Part shown: positions 36,022 to 44,927 of the stretch, piece after piece
How the letters are laid out: every line of letters begins with the position of its first letter
Numbering within the stretch: the first letter of the stretch is position 1
From: DASXUX01 sp036504595
Lineage (GTDB): Bacteria; Planctomycetota; SZUA-567; H5-PLA8
Length of the DNA: 64,000 nt
Reading direction: 5' to 3'
NCBI GenBank assembly: GCA_036504595.1
Contig: DASXUX010000040.1
Span: 162,938 to 226,937, forward strand
Position numbers and translations under genes: made by a program
The notes under the pieces: generated by a model
The model's input: only the letters and a program-made list of their open reading frames with translations
The model's database searches: none
What the model was told of the DNA's origin: nothing

Positions 36022-36328
36022 GGCGGCTTCCTTTTCCCTGAAGACTTTGTCCGAAGTCCTTCTCCACAACGGCCCTCAGACAAGAATCACGCCAAAGCGA
36101 GCGGGGAAGTTCTCGTTTCATTGCGTCGGGCAGCACGTTGTGTGGTCGCGCCCCAAATATGCAAACCCGGCTGGCGCAGTGAGGATAAAGCGGTCTCAAG
36201 CTTTCGGTTCCGGAAGTAATGCCCCATAACTCACGTCATCCGGCAGCTTGCTTTTTCAGTTTTGATCTGGGAGAAGTGGTGGGTTGGTATTTTGAAAATG
36301 GTACTTGGTGAGTGGTAGGGAAGGTATC
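36022..36328. other. Divergent intergenic region upstream of aguB
   Basis: About 300 nt between the STAS gene and aguB. No convincing gene. The last 40 nt (TGGTACTTGGTGAGTGGT) match a word at 42242-42270. No clear sigma-70 promoter found. Confidence 0.5.
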
Positions 36329-37234
36329 ATGGCTGCGAAAAAACGAACGAAGCCTGCACAGGATAATGGCGATGTCACCGTCGCACTTGTGCAGATGTCG
36401 TGCAGCACGAAGCGCGAGGAGAATCTCGCCAAAGCCGAGCGAAAAATAAAAGAAGCGTCCCAGCAGGGCGCTCAGATCGTGTGCCTTCAGGAGCTGTTCG
36501 CCAGCCGGTATTTTTGCCAGATTGAACACGACTCAAACTTCGAGTTGGCCGAATCCATCCCCGGCCCGACCAGCCGGGCTCTTTCGCGCGCTGCGGCCGA
36601 TGCCAAGGTGGTGCTGATCGGGTCCGTCTTTGAGCGGCGCGCGCCGGGGGTGTTTCACAACACGGCTGTCATTATTGATTCCAACGGCGAGTTGCTCGGC
36701 ATCTACCGCAAAATGCACATTCCCGACGACCCGCGGTACTATGAGAAGTTCCATTTTACCCCCGGCGATGCGGAGCCTGGATTCCAGGCCTGGAACACCA
36801 AGCAAGGCAAGATCGGCGTTCTGGTTTGCTGGGACCAGTGGTTTCCGGAAGCCGCTCGCCTGACTGCACTGGCCGGCGCGCAGATTCTGTTCTACCCCAC
36901 CGCCATCGGCTGGCATAAGGAGGACGGCCCGGCGATCCGGCAGGCTCAAGTCGATGCCTGGGAGCTCGCTCAACGCGCCCACGCTCTGGCCAACGGCTGC
37001 TTCGTCTGCGCCGTGAACCGCGTTGGCCGCGAGGATGATTTGCAGTTCTGGGGCGGCTCCTTCGTCGCCGACCCATTTGGACGCATCATTGCCAAGGCCA
37101 GTGCCGATAAAGAAGAGACGCTGCTGGTGCGCTGCAACAGGGCCAGCATCGACGTGACTCGCCGCCAGTGGCCCTTCTTGCGCGACCGGCGAGTGGACGC
37201 GTATGGGGGTTTGTTGAAACGTTTGTTGGACTGA
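36329..37234 (+). CDS. aguB: N-carbamoylputrescine amidase
   Basis: Hydrolyses N-carbamoylputrescine to putrescine, CO2 and ammonia. 301 residues from the ATG at 36329 (AAGG just upstream). Nitrilase-superfamily catalytic triad: Glu in CLQELFASRYFC, Lys in YRKMHIPDD, Cys in LVCWDQWFPE. These segments match AguB rather than other nitrilases, and aguA follows directly, fixing the role in agmatine-to-putrescine conversion. A short Lys-rich N-terminal extension (AAKKRTKPAQ) is unusual. Confidence 0.94.
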   Translation: MAAKKRTKPAQDNGDVTVALVQMSCSTKREENLAKAERKIKEASQQGAQIVCLQELFASRYFCQIEHDSNFELAESIPGPTSRALSRAAADAKVVLIGSVFERRAPGVFHNTAVIIDSNGELLGIYRKMHIPDDPRYYEKFHFTPGDAEPGFQAWNTKQGKIGVLVCWDQWFPEAARLTALAGAQILFYPTAIGWHKEDGPAIRQAQVDAWELAQRAHALANGCFVCAVNRVGREDDLQFWGGSFVADPFGRIIAKASADKEETLLVRCNRASIDVTRRQWPFLRDRRVDAYGGLLKRLLD

Positions 37235-37241
37235 GGCAGAG

Positions 37242-37339
37242 GAATTCAAAATTAAAAATTCAAAAGTAAAAATCAACAGCACGATTTCAGGCCGCCTGCG
37301 CGCGAGGATTTTTAATTTTGACTTTTTGATTTTTAATTG
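37242..37339. repeat. AATTAAAAAT-word hairpin between aguB and aguA
   Basis: Left arm TTCAAAATTAAAAATTCAAA, a GC loop with GCCGCCTGCGCGCGAGG, right arm TTTTTAATTTTGACTTTTTG. It sits within a functional pair, so read-through is expected. Confidence 0.85.
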
Positions 37340-37347
37340 GGCGCATC

Positions 37348-38487
37348 ATGGCTGATCTACCAAAAGACTTGGGTTACCGCATGCCCGCTGAATGGGAGCC
37401 GCACGAAGCGACGTGGCTTTCCTGGCCACACAACCCGCGCACGTGGGCGGGGAACTTCGGGCCGATTCCGGGCGTGTTCGCTGAGATCGTGCGCGGCTTG
37501 TGCGGCGGCGAGAAAGTCCGCATCTGCGTGCGCAATGCGGTGAGTGAGGCCGGCGTTTGCCAGCTTCTAAAAGACAACGGCGTCGATGGCACTAATGTCG
37601 CCTTTTACCACATTCCCACCAACGACGCGTGGGCCCGCGACCACGGACCCATCTTCATTCGCCGCGACGGCGGAGCGCACAGCTATCCGCTGCTGGATGC
37701 CGGTGTGGAGCAGGCTGTCCAGCCTGCTCAGGGCAGGCTAGACAGCCTGCCCCACGCGTTGGCGATTATCGATTGGAAGTTTAACTCCTGGGGCGAAAAG
37801 TATCCGCCGTGGGACGACGACGACGCGGTGCCGGAGCGCGTGGCCGAAATGCTGAAGCTGCCCTGCTTCCATCCGCGCGTGGTGCTCGAGGGCGGCTCGA
37901 TCGACGTCAACGGCAAGGGAACGCTGCTGACCACCGAATCGGTGCTGCTCAACCCCAACCGCAATCCGACGCTGAGCCGCAAGCAGATCGAAAGCCGCCT
38001 GGACGAGTACCTTGCGGCGCGCAACGTCGTGTGGCTGGGTGGCGGAATCGCCGGCGACGACACCGACGGCCACGTGGACGATCTCACGCGCTTCGTCAAC
38101 GAAACGACGCTGGTCACCGTGGTCGAAGACGATCCGCAGGACATCAACTATCGCCACTTGCAGGAGAATTTCGAGCGCCTGCAGGACGCTCGCGACCAGG
38201 ACGGCCGCAAGCTGGAAATCATCAAGCTTCCCACGCCGGGCAAAGTCTTCCGCGGCCCCAGCAACGACCCGCGACCGGCTGACGAGCGCCTTCCGGCCAG
38301 CTACGCGAACTTCTACATCGGCAACGCGACGGTGCTGGTGCCCGTCTTTGGCCACGAGAACGACGCGAAGGTCTTGGGCATGCTCGGCGAATTCTTCCCC
38401 GGCCGCAAGATGGCCGGCATCCGCTGCAACGATCTGGTCGGCGGCTACGGGGCGATCCACTGCGTGACGCAGCAACAACCCTCTTGA
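37348..38487 (+). CDS. aguA: Agmatine deiminase
   Basis: Converts agmatine to N-carbamoylputrescine, the step before AguB. 379 residues. N-terminal MPAEWEPHEATWLSWPHN, TNDAWARDHGP and VLEGGSIDVNG are signature segments. The catalytic Cys is in GGYGAIHCVTQQQP at the C-terminus. Between HSYPLLDA and AIIDWKFN it carries about 17 extra residues (GVEQAVQPAQGRLDSLPHA) encoded by an in-frame hairpin repeat, a rare case of such an element inside a conserved enzyme. No arginine decarboxylase is nearby. Confidence 0.95.
   Translation: MADLPKDLGYRMPAEWEPHEATWLSWPHNPRTWAGNFGPIPGVFAEIVRGLCGGEKVRICVRNAVSEAGVCQLLKDNGVDGTNVAFYHIPTNDAWARDHGPIFIRRDGGAHSYPLLDAGVEQAVQPAQGRLDSLPHALAIIDWKFNSWGEKYPPWDDDDAVPERVAEMLKLPCFHPRVVLEGGSIDVNGKGTLLTTESVLLNPNRNPTLSRKQIESRLDEYLAARNVVWLGGGIAGDDTDGHVDDLTRFVNETTLVTVVEDDPQDINYRHLQENFERLQDARDQDGRKLEIIKLPTPGKVFRGPSNDPRPADERLPASYANFYIGNATVLVPVFGHENDAKVLGMLGEFFPGRKMAGIRCNDLVGGYGAIHCVTQQQPS
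37705..37755. repeat. GCAGGCTGTCCAGCCTGC element inside aguA
   Basis: GTGGAGCAGGCTGTCCAGCC and GGCAGGCTAGACAGCCTGCC, flanked by GTGG and CCAC. 51 nt, so the frame is kept. Similar to units at 28922. Confidence 0.85.
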
Positions 38488-38518
38488 TTTTGGAATTTCG
38501 ATTTTGGATTTTGGATTG

Positions 38519-38642
38519 TGTGGCACGGGCAGACGCCGTTCTGCTGTTGGCTGCCCGTGCGGCGTGGCGAGTGACGAGTGACGAGTGAATTGGCCTGTGA
38601 TTATCCATACCACACGTCACGCACCACTCGTCACCCGTCACT
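38519..38642. repeat. TGGCACGGGCAG hairpin plus GTGACGA-word hairpin
   Basis: 38519-38561: GTGTGGCACGGGCAG with GGCTGCCCGTGC. 38567-38642: CGAGTGACGAGTGACGAGTG with CACTCGTCACCCGTCACTT. Preceded by GATTTTGGA words. Junction of convergent aguA and the following minus-strand gene, whose stop codon lies within the right arm. Confidence 0.85.
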
Positions 38643-40863
38643 TCTTCTTCCGTTCCAATGAATCAATCACCCGATACGGCAGCGTCACCACGCCGCCGGC
38701 CATGTCGGCTGTCACTGCTTCAGGTGTCAGCGCAATCAAAGCCACTTCAAAGCGGCTGCCGTTGCGCAGAGTGAGTATCCAGGCGCGGAACTTGGGGCGG
38801 GCGTTCTGTGCTTTGGGGTCTTTGGGAAAGACGAGCGTCTTCACTTGAGCGATCCCGAAGGTCCATGGGCCGTTCTCGTCCTTTACCGTCAGTTCGCCTT
38901 CGAACATATCCGCGGCCTGGATTTCCACGTTCGGCATCGGCTGCAGTTCTTGCGTGCTTTGCAGATCGAGGCCCTGCGGCTTCTTCTTCGGTTCGGCTTT
39001 GGGGTCGGCGTTCGGAGCCTCCTTTTTCTCCGCCGCTCCTTGCCCCCTCACCCCTAACCCCTCTTCCTCGCGGGGGAGAGGGGGACCGGGGGCCGCTTCC
39101 TTACGGTCGCGGTTCTGATCGCGGCGCGTGAAGTCCACCCCCGGCTTTTCGTCTTTCCCGAGTTCCACGGGCGGAGGCAACTCGCCAGACTCCGGCGTCT
39201 CGGGCGCAAAATCGATCTTCAGCAGCGTTTGGCGCGGCAAGCGCAGTTCGGTTTTTCCCGGCAGCATGAACAGGGCTTCTTTGTCATCCAGTTTTAGGAA
39301 GAACGCGCGGAAGCTCTCGCCATTCTGCAGCAGAACGCCGTGCGGCGTGCCGAGCGAGAGCAGCTTGTCTTTCTTGTCAGTAGTGCTCGCATCCTTGTCG
39401 GCCGGCACGGAGGCCGGCGCTACCGGCGCTACTGGCCGCGCGGGTTCGAAGCGTTCGATGTCATCCATGCTGAGCGGCACGGCGGCGGTTTTCTCATTGA
39501 GGAATGCCGGCCGCAGGGAAACGCCTTTTTCGGCCGAAGCGTCCGTGATCTGACCGCATAGGTGTTCGCCCGATGCCAGCCACACGCCGCTCTGGTCCAC
39601 CGGATGATCGACAGCCGCGATCCGGTCGAAGAAGACATCATCTATAATCAGGTCCTGCTCTTTGCCGGAACCGCGCCGGAAGAACCGCGCGCGCGCAATC
39701 GGCACGGCCGAACGCACGCCCAAATATTCAGCAAAGTTGCGGCCCGGCGGCAGAGCTTCTTCGCCCGGCATGCCGTGGCTGAGCACCTCCGCGAGCTGCC
39801 GCCCGTCGGCATCATAGACCGCCAAGCCGATGGTCCCTTCGGCCGCCCGCGCATCCACGGCTCCGCCAACGATCATCACGCCGCCGGCGCGCCAGGAACC
39901 ATCCTGCCGGGAGAAACTGCCCGGGATCGCGAACTGTACGTTCAAGTCTGACTTTTTGAGCTGTAGGCCAAGCCCTGAACTGAGCCCCGCCAGTTTCGTC
40001 TCCACCGCTTCGATCGCCACGCCGGGAGCCGCGCGCAATAGAACGCCGAGCGGCGCGTACGCGTCCTCGATGCGCTCGCCGGCCTTCACGGGGCGACGCG
40101 GCGAACCGGGCTGCTGGCCGCTTGGAGCGTTGTCGATGGTGAGCACGGTGAGCCCTGAGAGCGCCTTCGGCGGCGGCAGCCTGCCATCCTGCGGCGGCCA
40201 GCGTTCGGCGGCGCTGGCGGGCGCGGGGTTAGTTTTCAGCACGATATCAACGGGAGCGGCGGCGGCCGGCAGCCTGGCCTCGTCGATCGCGCCGGGCTGC
40301 AGCAGTTCGACGCTGGTCAGGGCAGCCAACGGCAGCCGGAAAACGCCCCAGCGGCTGCGCAGCACAAAGCTATTCTGCGCCAGTTCACCTGCAGCGCTAC
40401 CGCCGTCGGCCAAGGTGATTTGATCGTCGGCAGTTCCGGCGGGCAGAGCCATCTCGGCGAGCAGTTCCTTGGCGCGCGAAGAGACTTCAGCATCCGGGGA
40501 GGCGCTCGCCTTGCGCAGCGGCCGGACGGCCGCCTGGCCCAAGGCGCGAAGTTGTGCGAGAGCTTTCTCGCGCAGTTCAAATTTCGGACTTTGCAGATCG
40601 CCCAAAGCCACGAGGGCCTGGTTCTCCTGATTGGGGTCCACGCGCCGGCCGAAGGCGATCTTTTTGATTGTGGAAAATTCGAATTTGCGAGGGGCGCCAT
40701 TGCCGTCTGGCCGCAGCATCAAGGTGCGGTCCGCGGAAAGAAGGCCCTGAAGCTGGGTGCCGCCGATCAGTGTGACGCGCGCGGGACGCTGGGCGGGCGC
40801 CGGTTCTTCGGCGCAAGCGACCGCGCAGAGCAGCGCGAGAAGGCAGTGACAAGTCAGGCGCAT
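38638..40863 (-). CDS. Large secreted protein, unknown function
   Basis: 741 residues from the ATG at 40863. Signal peptide MRLTCHCLLALLCAVACAEE. The first 150 residues include a small beta region (RVTLIGGTQLQGLL) and helices of HEAT character (LREKALAQLRALGQAAVRPL). The middle region is beta-rich (IGLAVYDADGRQLAEVLSHG), possibly a NPCBM-like sandwich. The C-terminal 60 residues repeat the TLIGGTQLQG theme (NGSRFEVALIALTPEAVTA). Two in-frame word elements (39043-39093 and 39398-39424) encode charged and Pro/Ala linkers. No family assigned. Confidence 0.75.
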   Translation of the reverse strand: MRLTCHCLLALLCAVACAEEPAPAQRPARVTLIGGTQLQGLLSADRTLMLRPDGNGAPRKFEFSTIKKIAFGRRVDPNQENQALVALGDLQSPKFELREKALAQLRALGQAAVRPLRKASASPDAEVSSRAKELLAEMALPAGTADDQITLADGGSAAGELAQNSFVLRSRWGVFRLPLAALTSVELLQPGAIDEARLPAAAAPVDIVLKTNPAPASAAERWPPQDGRLPPPKALSGLTVLTIDNAPSGQQPGSPRRPVKAGERIEDAYAPLGVLLRAAPGVAIEAVETKLAGLSSGLGLQLKKSDLNVQFAIPGSFSRQDGSWRAGGVMIVGGAVDARAAEGTIGLAVYDADGRQLAEVLSHGMPGEEALPPGRNFAEYLGVRSAVPIARARFFRRGSGKEQDLIIDDVFFDRIAAVDHPVDQSGVWLASGEHLCGQITDASAEKGVSLRPAFLNEKTAAVPLSMDDIERFEPARPVAPVAPASVPADKDASTTDKKDKLLSLGTPHGVLLQNGESFRAFFLKLDDKEALFMLPGKTELRLPRQTLLKIDFAPETPESGELPPPVELGKDEKPGVDFTRRDQNRDRKEAAPGPPLPREEEGLGVRGQGAAEKKEAPNADPKAEPKKKPQGLDLQSTQELQPMPNVEIQAADMFEGELTVKDENGPWTFGIAQVKTLVFPKDPKAQNARPKFRAWILTLRNGSRFEVALIALTPEAVTADMAGGVVTLPYRVIDSLERKKK
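39043..39093. repeat. CCCTCACCCCTAACCCCTC element in frame
   Basis: CCCCCTCACCCCTAACCCCT, loop CTCGCG, GGGGGAGAGGGGGACCGGGG. This is an uninterrupted version of the element found with an insertion at 47589-47660. Confidence 0.85.
39398..39424. repeat. GCCGGCACGGAGGCCGGC element in frame
   Basis: Single unit ending GCGCTACC, translated within VAPVAPASVPADKD. Confidence 0.8.
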
Positions 40864-41011
40864 AAACGTCCCGCCGGATGAAATCACAGCAAGCTGTAAA
40901 CAACTCCAATACTACAACTTTCTTTGTTCGGGATCAATTTAAGTGACTTTTGACATATACAGGATAGATTTTGTCTGCGGAGTAGTAAGCATAAGGACAC
41001 CATTCATTCAC

Positions 41012-41017
41012 TATAAT
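41012..41017 (+). promoter_or_regulatory. Candidate -10 element of the PKD protein gene
   Basis: A perfect TATAAT in an AT-rich stretch 37 nt before the ATG. No good -35 at the right distance, so it may use an extended -10 or an alternative factor. A TTGACA at 40950 is too far away. Confidence 0.4.
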
Positions 41018-41053
41018 TGAGGGCAGGGGATGCCCACCACTGGAGGGTGTAAG

Positions 41054-42238
41054 ATGCGCTCAGTTAGAACTCTATTCGCTTTAGGTATGCTGGCCCTGCC
41101 GCTTTGCGCCGCTACGCCGCCTGATGTTGGTGATTTGACATTCGATAGCGGCGACACGGCGTTAGCAGGCTCCACCGTCGGAATCAGCGTGCCGGCCACG
41201 TCGCCGGACAACCTGGCGCTGACGTTTTTGTGGGATTTTGGCGATGGCACGCCAAATGTGACCACTACAACCAACAGCACCAACCACGTATTTGCCGCCG
41301 AAGGCGATTACCTGGTGGATGTGGCGGTCAGCGACGGCGTCAACCCGGTCGAGCGCGCAGGCAGTGCCATTACTATTGTCCCCGTTCCCGACCCGAGTGC
41401 CCCCATTGGCGCGGACGCCTCGATTGTTCAGGTCAACCCCGATATCAACTTAAGCATCACCGTCGCGCTGGATCAGGACGGCGTGGTCCAATTCAACATC
41501 GACGATTCGCAGCTTTCGCGCTCGGCCAACACGATCGAAACGGATTTCGGTGACACCCCGCTCGGTGGCCGAACGACGGCGACGGGCAGCAGGCCGCTTC
41601 ATTCGTACTCGCAACCCGGGAACAACCCGGGCATCTTCACCGCGACGACCAAGGTCACTGACACGGCATCCAGCAGCGAACTCGGACGAAGCCGCAAGTC
41701 GCTGGTGATGGGCAACGCCGACATGGGCTTGCCTCCGGTCGTCACAGCCGCGCCCGTCAGCAACGAGATCAACGTCACCAAGCTGAAGGGTAAAGTAAAC
41801 CTCAACAGCGCCACCAAGAAGGATTCGGTGAGTTTCACGTGGACCATCGAACTGGCCGAGGGACTGGACATCTCCGTGCCACAAGACATTGCGCTCAGCA
41901 TCGGGAACATCACCGAAACCGTGACGCTGACGAAGGGCAGAGGCAAGGGTGTCACGTACTTCAAGAATGTGAGCGTCAAGTACCCCAAGCTGCCTAAAGG
42001 CCAGACGCTGACAACGGCCGGTCTGACCGCGACCGTGACGGCTCAGGTTAGCGCCATCGGGCTTTCAGCCGCCGGAATGGACACCGATGGAGTGACGGCC
42101 CGCAAGAAGGTCGGCACCCCCAAGCTGCAGGTGCTCATGTTGATCGGCGGCATCGGCTATTCCAGCCAAGCCGAGATTACCATCAAGCCGTCCGTCAAGG
42201 GTGACAACGTCCTCATCGGCCGCGCAGCGGTACCGTAA
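41054..42238 (+). CDS. Secreted PKD-domain protein
   Basis: 394 residues from the ATG at 41054, with GGAGG 8 nt upstream. Signal peptide MRSVRTLFALGMLALPLCA. A PKD-type fold at about 30-110 is marked by LTFLWDFGDGTPNVTT and HVFAAEGDYLVDVAVSDG. A second Ig-like region follows. The last 170 residues are beta-rich without known motif. PKD domains usually mediate protein or glycan contacts outside the cell. No catalytic domain is seen, so it may be a binding or structural protein. Ends in a strong terminator. Confidence 0.85.
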   Translation: MRSVRTLFALGMLALPLCAATPPDVGDLTFDSGDTALAGSTVGISVPATSPDNLALTFLWDFGDGTPNVTTTTNSTNHVFAAEGDYLVDVAVSDGVNPVERAGSAITIVPVPDPSAPIGADASIVQVNPDINLSITVALDQDGVVQFNIDDSQLSRSANTIETDFGDTPLGGRTTATGSRPLHSYSQPGNNPGIFTATTKVTDTASSSELGRSRKSLVMGNADMGLPPVVTAAPVSNEINVTKLKGKVNLNSATKKDSVSFTWTIELAEGLDISVPQDIALSIGNITETVTLTKGRGKGVTYFKNVSVKYPKLPKGQTLTTAGLTATVTAQVSAIGLSAAGMDTDGVTARKKVGTPKLQVLMLIGGIGYSSQAEITIKPSVKGDNVLIGRAAVP

Positions 42239-42273
42239 TTTGGTGAATGGTACTTGGTGAGTGGTGAGTGGTG

Positions 42274-42305
42274 AAAAAACGGCGCCTTTTTGGGCGCCGT
42301 TTTTC
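42274..42305. terminator. Bidirectional rho-independent terminator
   Basis: AAAAAACGGCGCC, loop TTTTTG, GGCGCCGTTTTT: an 8-bp GC stem extended by A-T pairs with T-runs on both strands. It serves the PKD gene on plus and could back up hcp on minus. Confidence 0.9.
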
Positions 42306-42341
42306 TGGTGTCTGGTGTGGCGTCGAAAAAAACTCTGAGAT

Positions 42342-42445
42342 GGTAGCGCCGGCCTCCGTGCCGGCCGTTCAGCGTGCCGCTAGGATTCGCCTGCAGGGGC
42401 AATCCGAGCGGCTCAGGTACGGCCGGCACGGAGGCCGGCGCTACC
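42342..42445. repeat. GGTAGCGCCGGCC long inverted repeat
   Basis: Perfect 26-bp arms at 42342-42367 and 42420-42445, each nearly palindromic itself (GCCGGCCTCCGTGCCGGC). It ends 8 nt before the hcp stop codon. This is the full two-armed form of the unit found singly inside coding genes. Confidence 0.9.
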
Positions 42446-42452
42446 GCCAAGC

Positions 42453-43745
42453 TTACTTCAGTGTGGCGGCCAGATCCTTCGCGGCATCGGCGCCGGTCAG
42501 ACGCAGGTCGAACTTGTCCTGAAGCACCTTGAACACGTTCGGCGTGACAAAGGCCGGAGCGTTCGGGCCGATGCGGATGCCTTTGACGCCCAGATGCAGC
42601 AGCGTGAGCAGCACGGCGACGGCTTTCTGTTCGAACCAGGAGATCACCAGCGTCAGCGGCAGATCGTTCACGCCGCAGTTGAAGGCTTTTGCGAGCGCCA
42701 GGGCCACCTGAATCGCGCCGTAGGAATCGTTGCACTGGCCCATGTCCAGCAGGCGCGGCAGGCCGCCGAGCGTGCCGTAGTCATGGTTGCGGATGCGGAA
42801 CTTTCCGCAGCCGAGCGTGAGGATAATCGTGTTGGACGGAGCCTGTTCGGCAAAATCGCTGAAGTAGCTGCGGCCAACTTCATAGCCATCGCAGCCGCCG
42901 ATCAGGTAGAAGTGTTTGATCGCGCCGCTCTTCACGCCGGCAACAACCTTGTCGGCCAGGCCCAGAATGGCCGTGTAGTGGAAGCCGATGGTGCTCGTTT
43001 TCTCGTGCTTTGCGGGCAGCGGCGCGCTGGACAAGGCTTTCTTGATCAAGGGCGCAAAATCGTTGCCCTGGATCCGTGTGCCGCCGGGAACAGCCGTGGC
43101 CCGGGTGGTGAAGATTCTGCCGGCGTAATCGGGCGGCGGGACAAGAATGCAATTGGTTGTGGCCAGGATCGGGCCGGAGAAGTCCGAGAACTCTTTCTTC
43201 TGCTTCTGCCAGGCGTCGCCATAGTGCCCCGCGAGGTGCTTGTACTTTTTGAGCTGCGGATAGGAGTGTGCGGGGAGCATTTCGCCGTGCGTGTAAATAT
43301 TGATGCCCTTGCCTTCGGTCTGCTTGAGCAGGTCTTCCAAGTCCAGCAGATCGTGGCCGGTGACCAAAATGCCCGGGCCGGCTTTCGTGCCTTCGTAGAC
43401 TTCGGTTGGCTGCGGGGCGCCGAAATGATCGACGTGGCCGTCGTTGAGCATCTGCATGACCTTCAGGTTCATGCGCCCGCATTCCAGGACCATGCCGAGC
43501 AGCGCCGGGATATCGAAATTGACGTTGGTGACGGTCGCGAAGAGCGCTTCTTCGATGAACGCGCTGACTTCTTCATCGCGTTTGCCCAGGCGCCGTGCAT
43601 GCGCGGCATAAGCCGCCATGCCTTTGAGGCCATAGAGCAGGATTTCCTGAAGGGACTGGACATCGGGATCTTTGCCGCAGACGCCTGGAGCGTCTCCATT
43701 ACATCCAACGCCGCCGCGGGCTTGTTCGCACTGATTACAGTACAT
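42453..43745 (-). CDS. hcp: Hybrid cluster protein (hydroxylamine/NO reductase), short class
   Basis: Cytoplasmic iron-sulfur enzyme reducing hydroxylamine or NO. 430 residues, about 120 shorter than the E. coli protein, matching the short class that lacks part of the N-terminal helical domain. The N-terminal cluster cysteines are C3, C6, C15 and C23. Ligands of the hybrid cluster are expected in VTGHDLLDLED, TTNCILVPP, LTLGCGKFRI and MGQCNDSYGA. GGAGG is 7 nt before the ATG, and a 27-bp perfect palindrome lies just upstream. The regulator gene lysR is next upstream on the same strand. Confidence 0.94.
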   Translation of the reverse strand: MYCNQCEQARGGVGCNGDAPGVCGKDPDVQSLQEILLYGLKGMAAYAAHARRLGKRDEEVSAFIEEALFATVTNVNFDIPALLGMVLECGRMNLKVMQMLNDGHVDHFGAPQPTEVYEGTKAGPGILVTGHDLLDLEDLLKQTEGKGINIYTHGEMLPAHSYPQLKKYKHLAGHYGDAWQKQKKEFSDFSGPILATTNCILVPPPDYAGRIFTTRATAVPGGTRIQGNDFAPLIKKALSSAPLPAKHEKTSTIGFHYTAILGLADKVVAGVKSGAIKHFYLIGGCDGYEVGRSYFSDFAEQAPSNTIILTLGCGKFRIRNHDYGTLGGLPRLLDMGQCNDSYGAIQVALALAKAFNCGVNDLPLTLVISWFEQKAVAVLLTLLHLGVKGIRIGPNAPAFVTPNVFKVLQDKFDLRLTGADAAKDLAATLK

Positions 43746-43771
43746 CTCGTCTCCTCCAAAAGGTGGGCCAC

Positions 43772-43798
43772 GAATTCGTGTCCAGGATGCACGAATTC
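43772..43798. promoter_or_regulatory. Palindromic operator candidate upstream of hcp
   Basis: GAATTCGTG, nine-nt spacer, CACGAATTC: a perfect 9+9+9 inverted repeat 27-53 nt before the hcp ATG. Its size and T-N11-A character suit a LysR-type site, and a LysR gene is next door. It does not resemble the usual FNR or HcpR boxes. Confidence 0.6.
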
Positions 43799-43871
43799 TT
43801 ACTATGGGAGTTCTGGATAGTCAAGTCCAAATATATGATTTTCTTCTTTTTTCAATTGCGACATTCGACAG

Positions 43872-44798
43872 TCAGCCCCAGGTTTCCCGTAGCGCTCGTG
43901 CGAGAACCTGAAAGGCCACGCTGTGTTCGATGCCGGCTCGATATAAAAGGCCGAAGGGGAGCGCGCCGCCACGCAAGCGGAAAGAGACATCGAAGCAGAC
44001 CGTTTGCGGTTCATGCGGCAACTCGACGCGTGTTGGGTTTCCGCGCCGCCCGGAGAGCAAAAAGGGCACAAAGGCAGGCGCCAGGCCCGCTCGCACGAGG
44101 GCGCGCATCGTCTGCGAGAAGCCGACTTCCGCCGCGACTTTGAGATGCTCGCCGTATTCGCGAAAAAGCCGTTCTGTGAGGATGCGCCGCGCGGACGACG
44201 GACCGTAAACGATCAACCTGTGGCGGGCGATCTCCTGCGGCGTAGGGGTGTGGCCGAGGTCCGCCAGCGGATGCCCCGTTGGCACCAGCAGCGCCACGCC
44301 GATGCGCCCGAGCGCCTCCCAGCGTATTCCGCGCGGCGTTTCGCTGAGATGCACCAATCCGGCGTCAGCCTGCCCGCCGCGAATGTAGCTGATGATGTCT
44401 TCTGCCGGCAGTTCGTCCATCCGCAGGTGAAACTCAGGATTCGCACGCTGGACTTTCAACAGCGCAGGTGGCAACGCGCTCATGGCCAGGAACTGATCCG
44501 TGGCCAGCACGAGCGGTCCGCTGGCGGCGCCTTTCATCTTTTCCAGAACGCGCGGCAGGCCTTCGAAGAAAGGAGCGATGAATTCAAAGAGCGCGCGGCC
44601 TTCCGGCGTCAACTCCGTGCGCCGCGGACCGGCCTGCCGCACCAGCGTCAGGCCCGTATCCTCCTGCAGGCCGCGCACCTGCTGGTACACGGCAGGCTGC
44701 CCGATGGGGTAGGAGAACGCTTGCGCCGCGCGTGTGTAATTGCCCAGTCGCGCGACGTGGTAGAAGCCTTCAAGTTGGTGAATGCGAAGCGGCGGCAT
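43872..44798 (-). CDS. LysR-family transcriptional regulator
   Basis: 308 residues from the ATG at 44798 (GGGGGAG upstream). N-terminal winged helix-turn-helix (LEGFYHVARLGNYTRAAQAF, then QPAVYQQVRGLQ) and a C-terminal periplasmic-binding-protein-like effector domain (from about 90, GPLVLATDQFLAMSALPPAL). It lies immediately upstream of hcp on the same strand, with about 126 nt between them, which suggests that it controls hcp and perhaps the divergent DUF2339 gene. The effector is unknown. Confidence 0.93.
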   Translation of the reverse strand: MPPLRIHQLEGFYHVARLGNYTRAAQAFSYPIGQPAVYQQVRGLQEDTGLTLVRQAGPRRTELTPEGRALFEFIAPFFEGLPRVLEKMKGAASGPLVLATDQFLAMSALPPALLKVQRANPEFHLRMDELPAEDIISYIRGGQADAGLVHLSETPRGIRWEALGRIGVALLVPTGHPLADLGHTPTPQEIARHRLIVYGPSSARRILTERLFREYGEHLKVAAEVGFSQTMRALVRAGLAPAFVPFLLSGRRGNPTRVELPHEPQTVCFDVSFRLRGGALPFGLLYRAGIEHSVAFQVLARALRETWG

Positions 44799-44855
44799 TG
44801 GGTGGCTCCCCCGATCTATCAATGAAATCAATAGAAACAATATTTATTCTCGATT

Positions 44856-44883
44856 TTGAAAAGCGCAAGCTGAAGCGTATTCT
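44856..44883 (+). promoter_or_regulatory. Sigma-70-like promoter of the DUF2339 gene
   Basis: TTGAAA (44856-44861), 16 nt, TATTCT (44878-44883). The predicted start near 44890 gives a leader of about 38 nt containing GGAGGGG before the ATG. Confidence 0.5.
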
Positions 44884-44927
44884 TAATAGAGAAAGTTATC
44901 GCAACGGGACTTGCGGAGGGGCACCGC

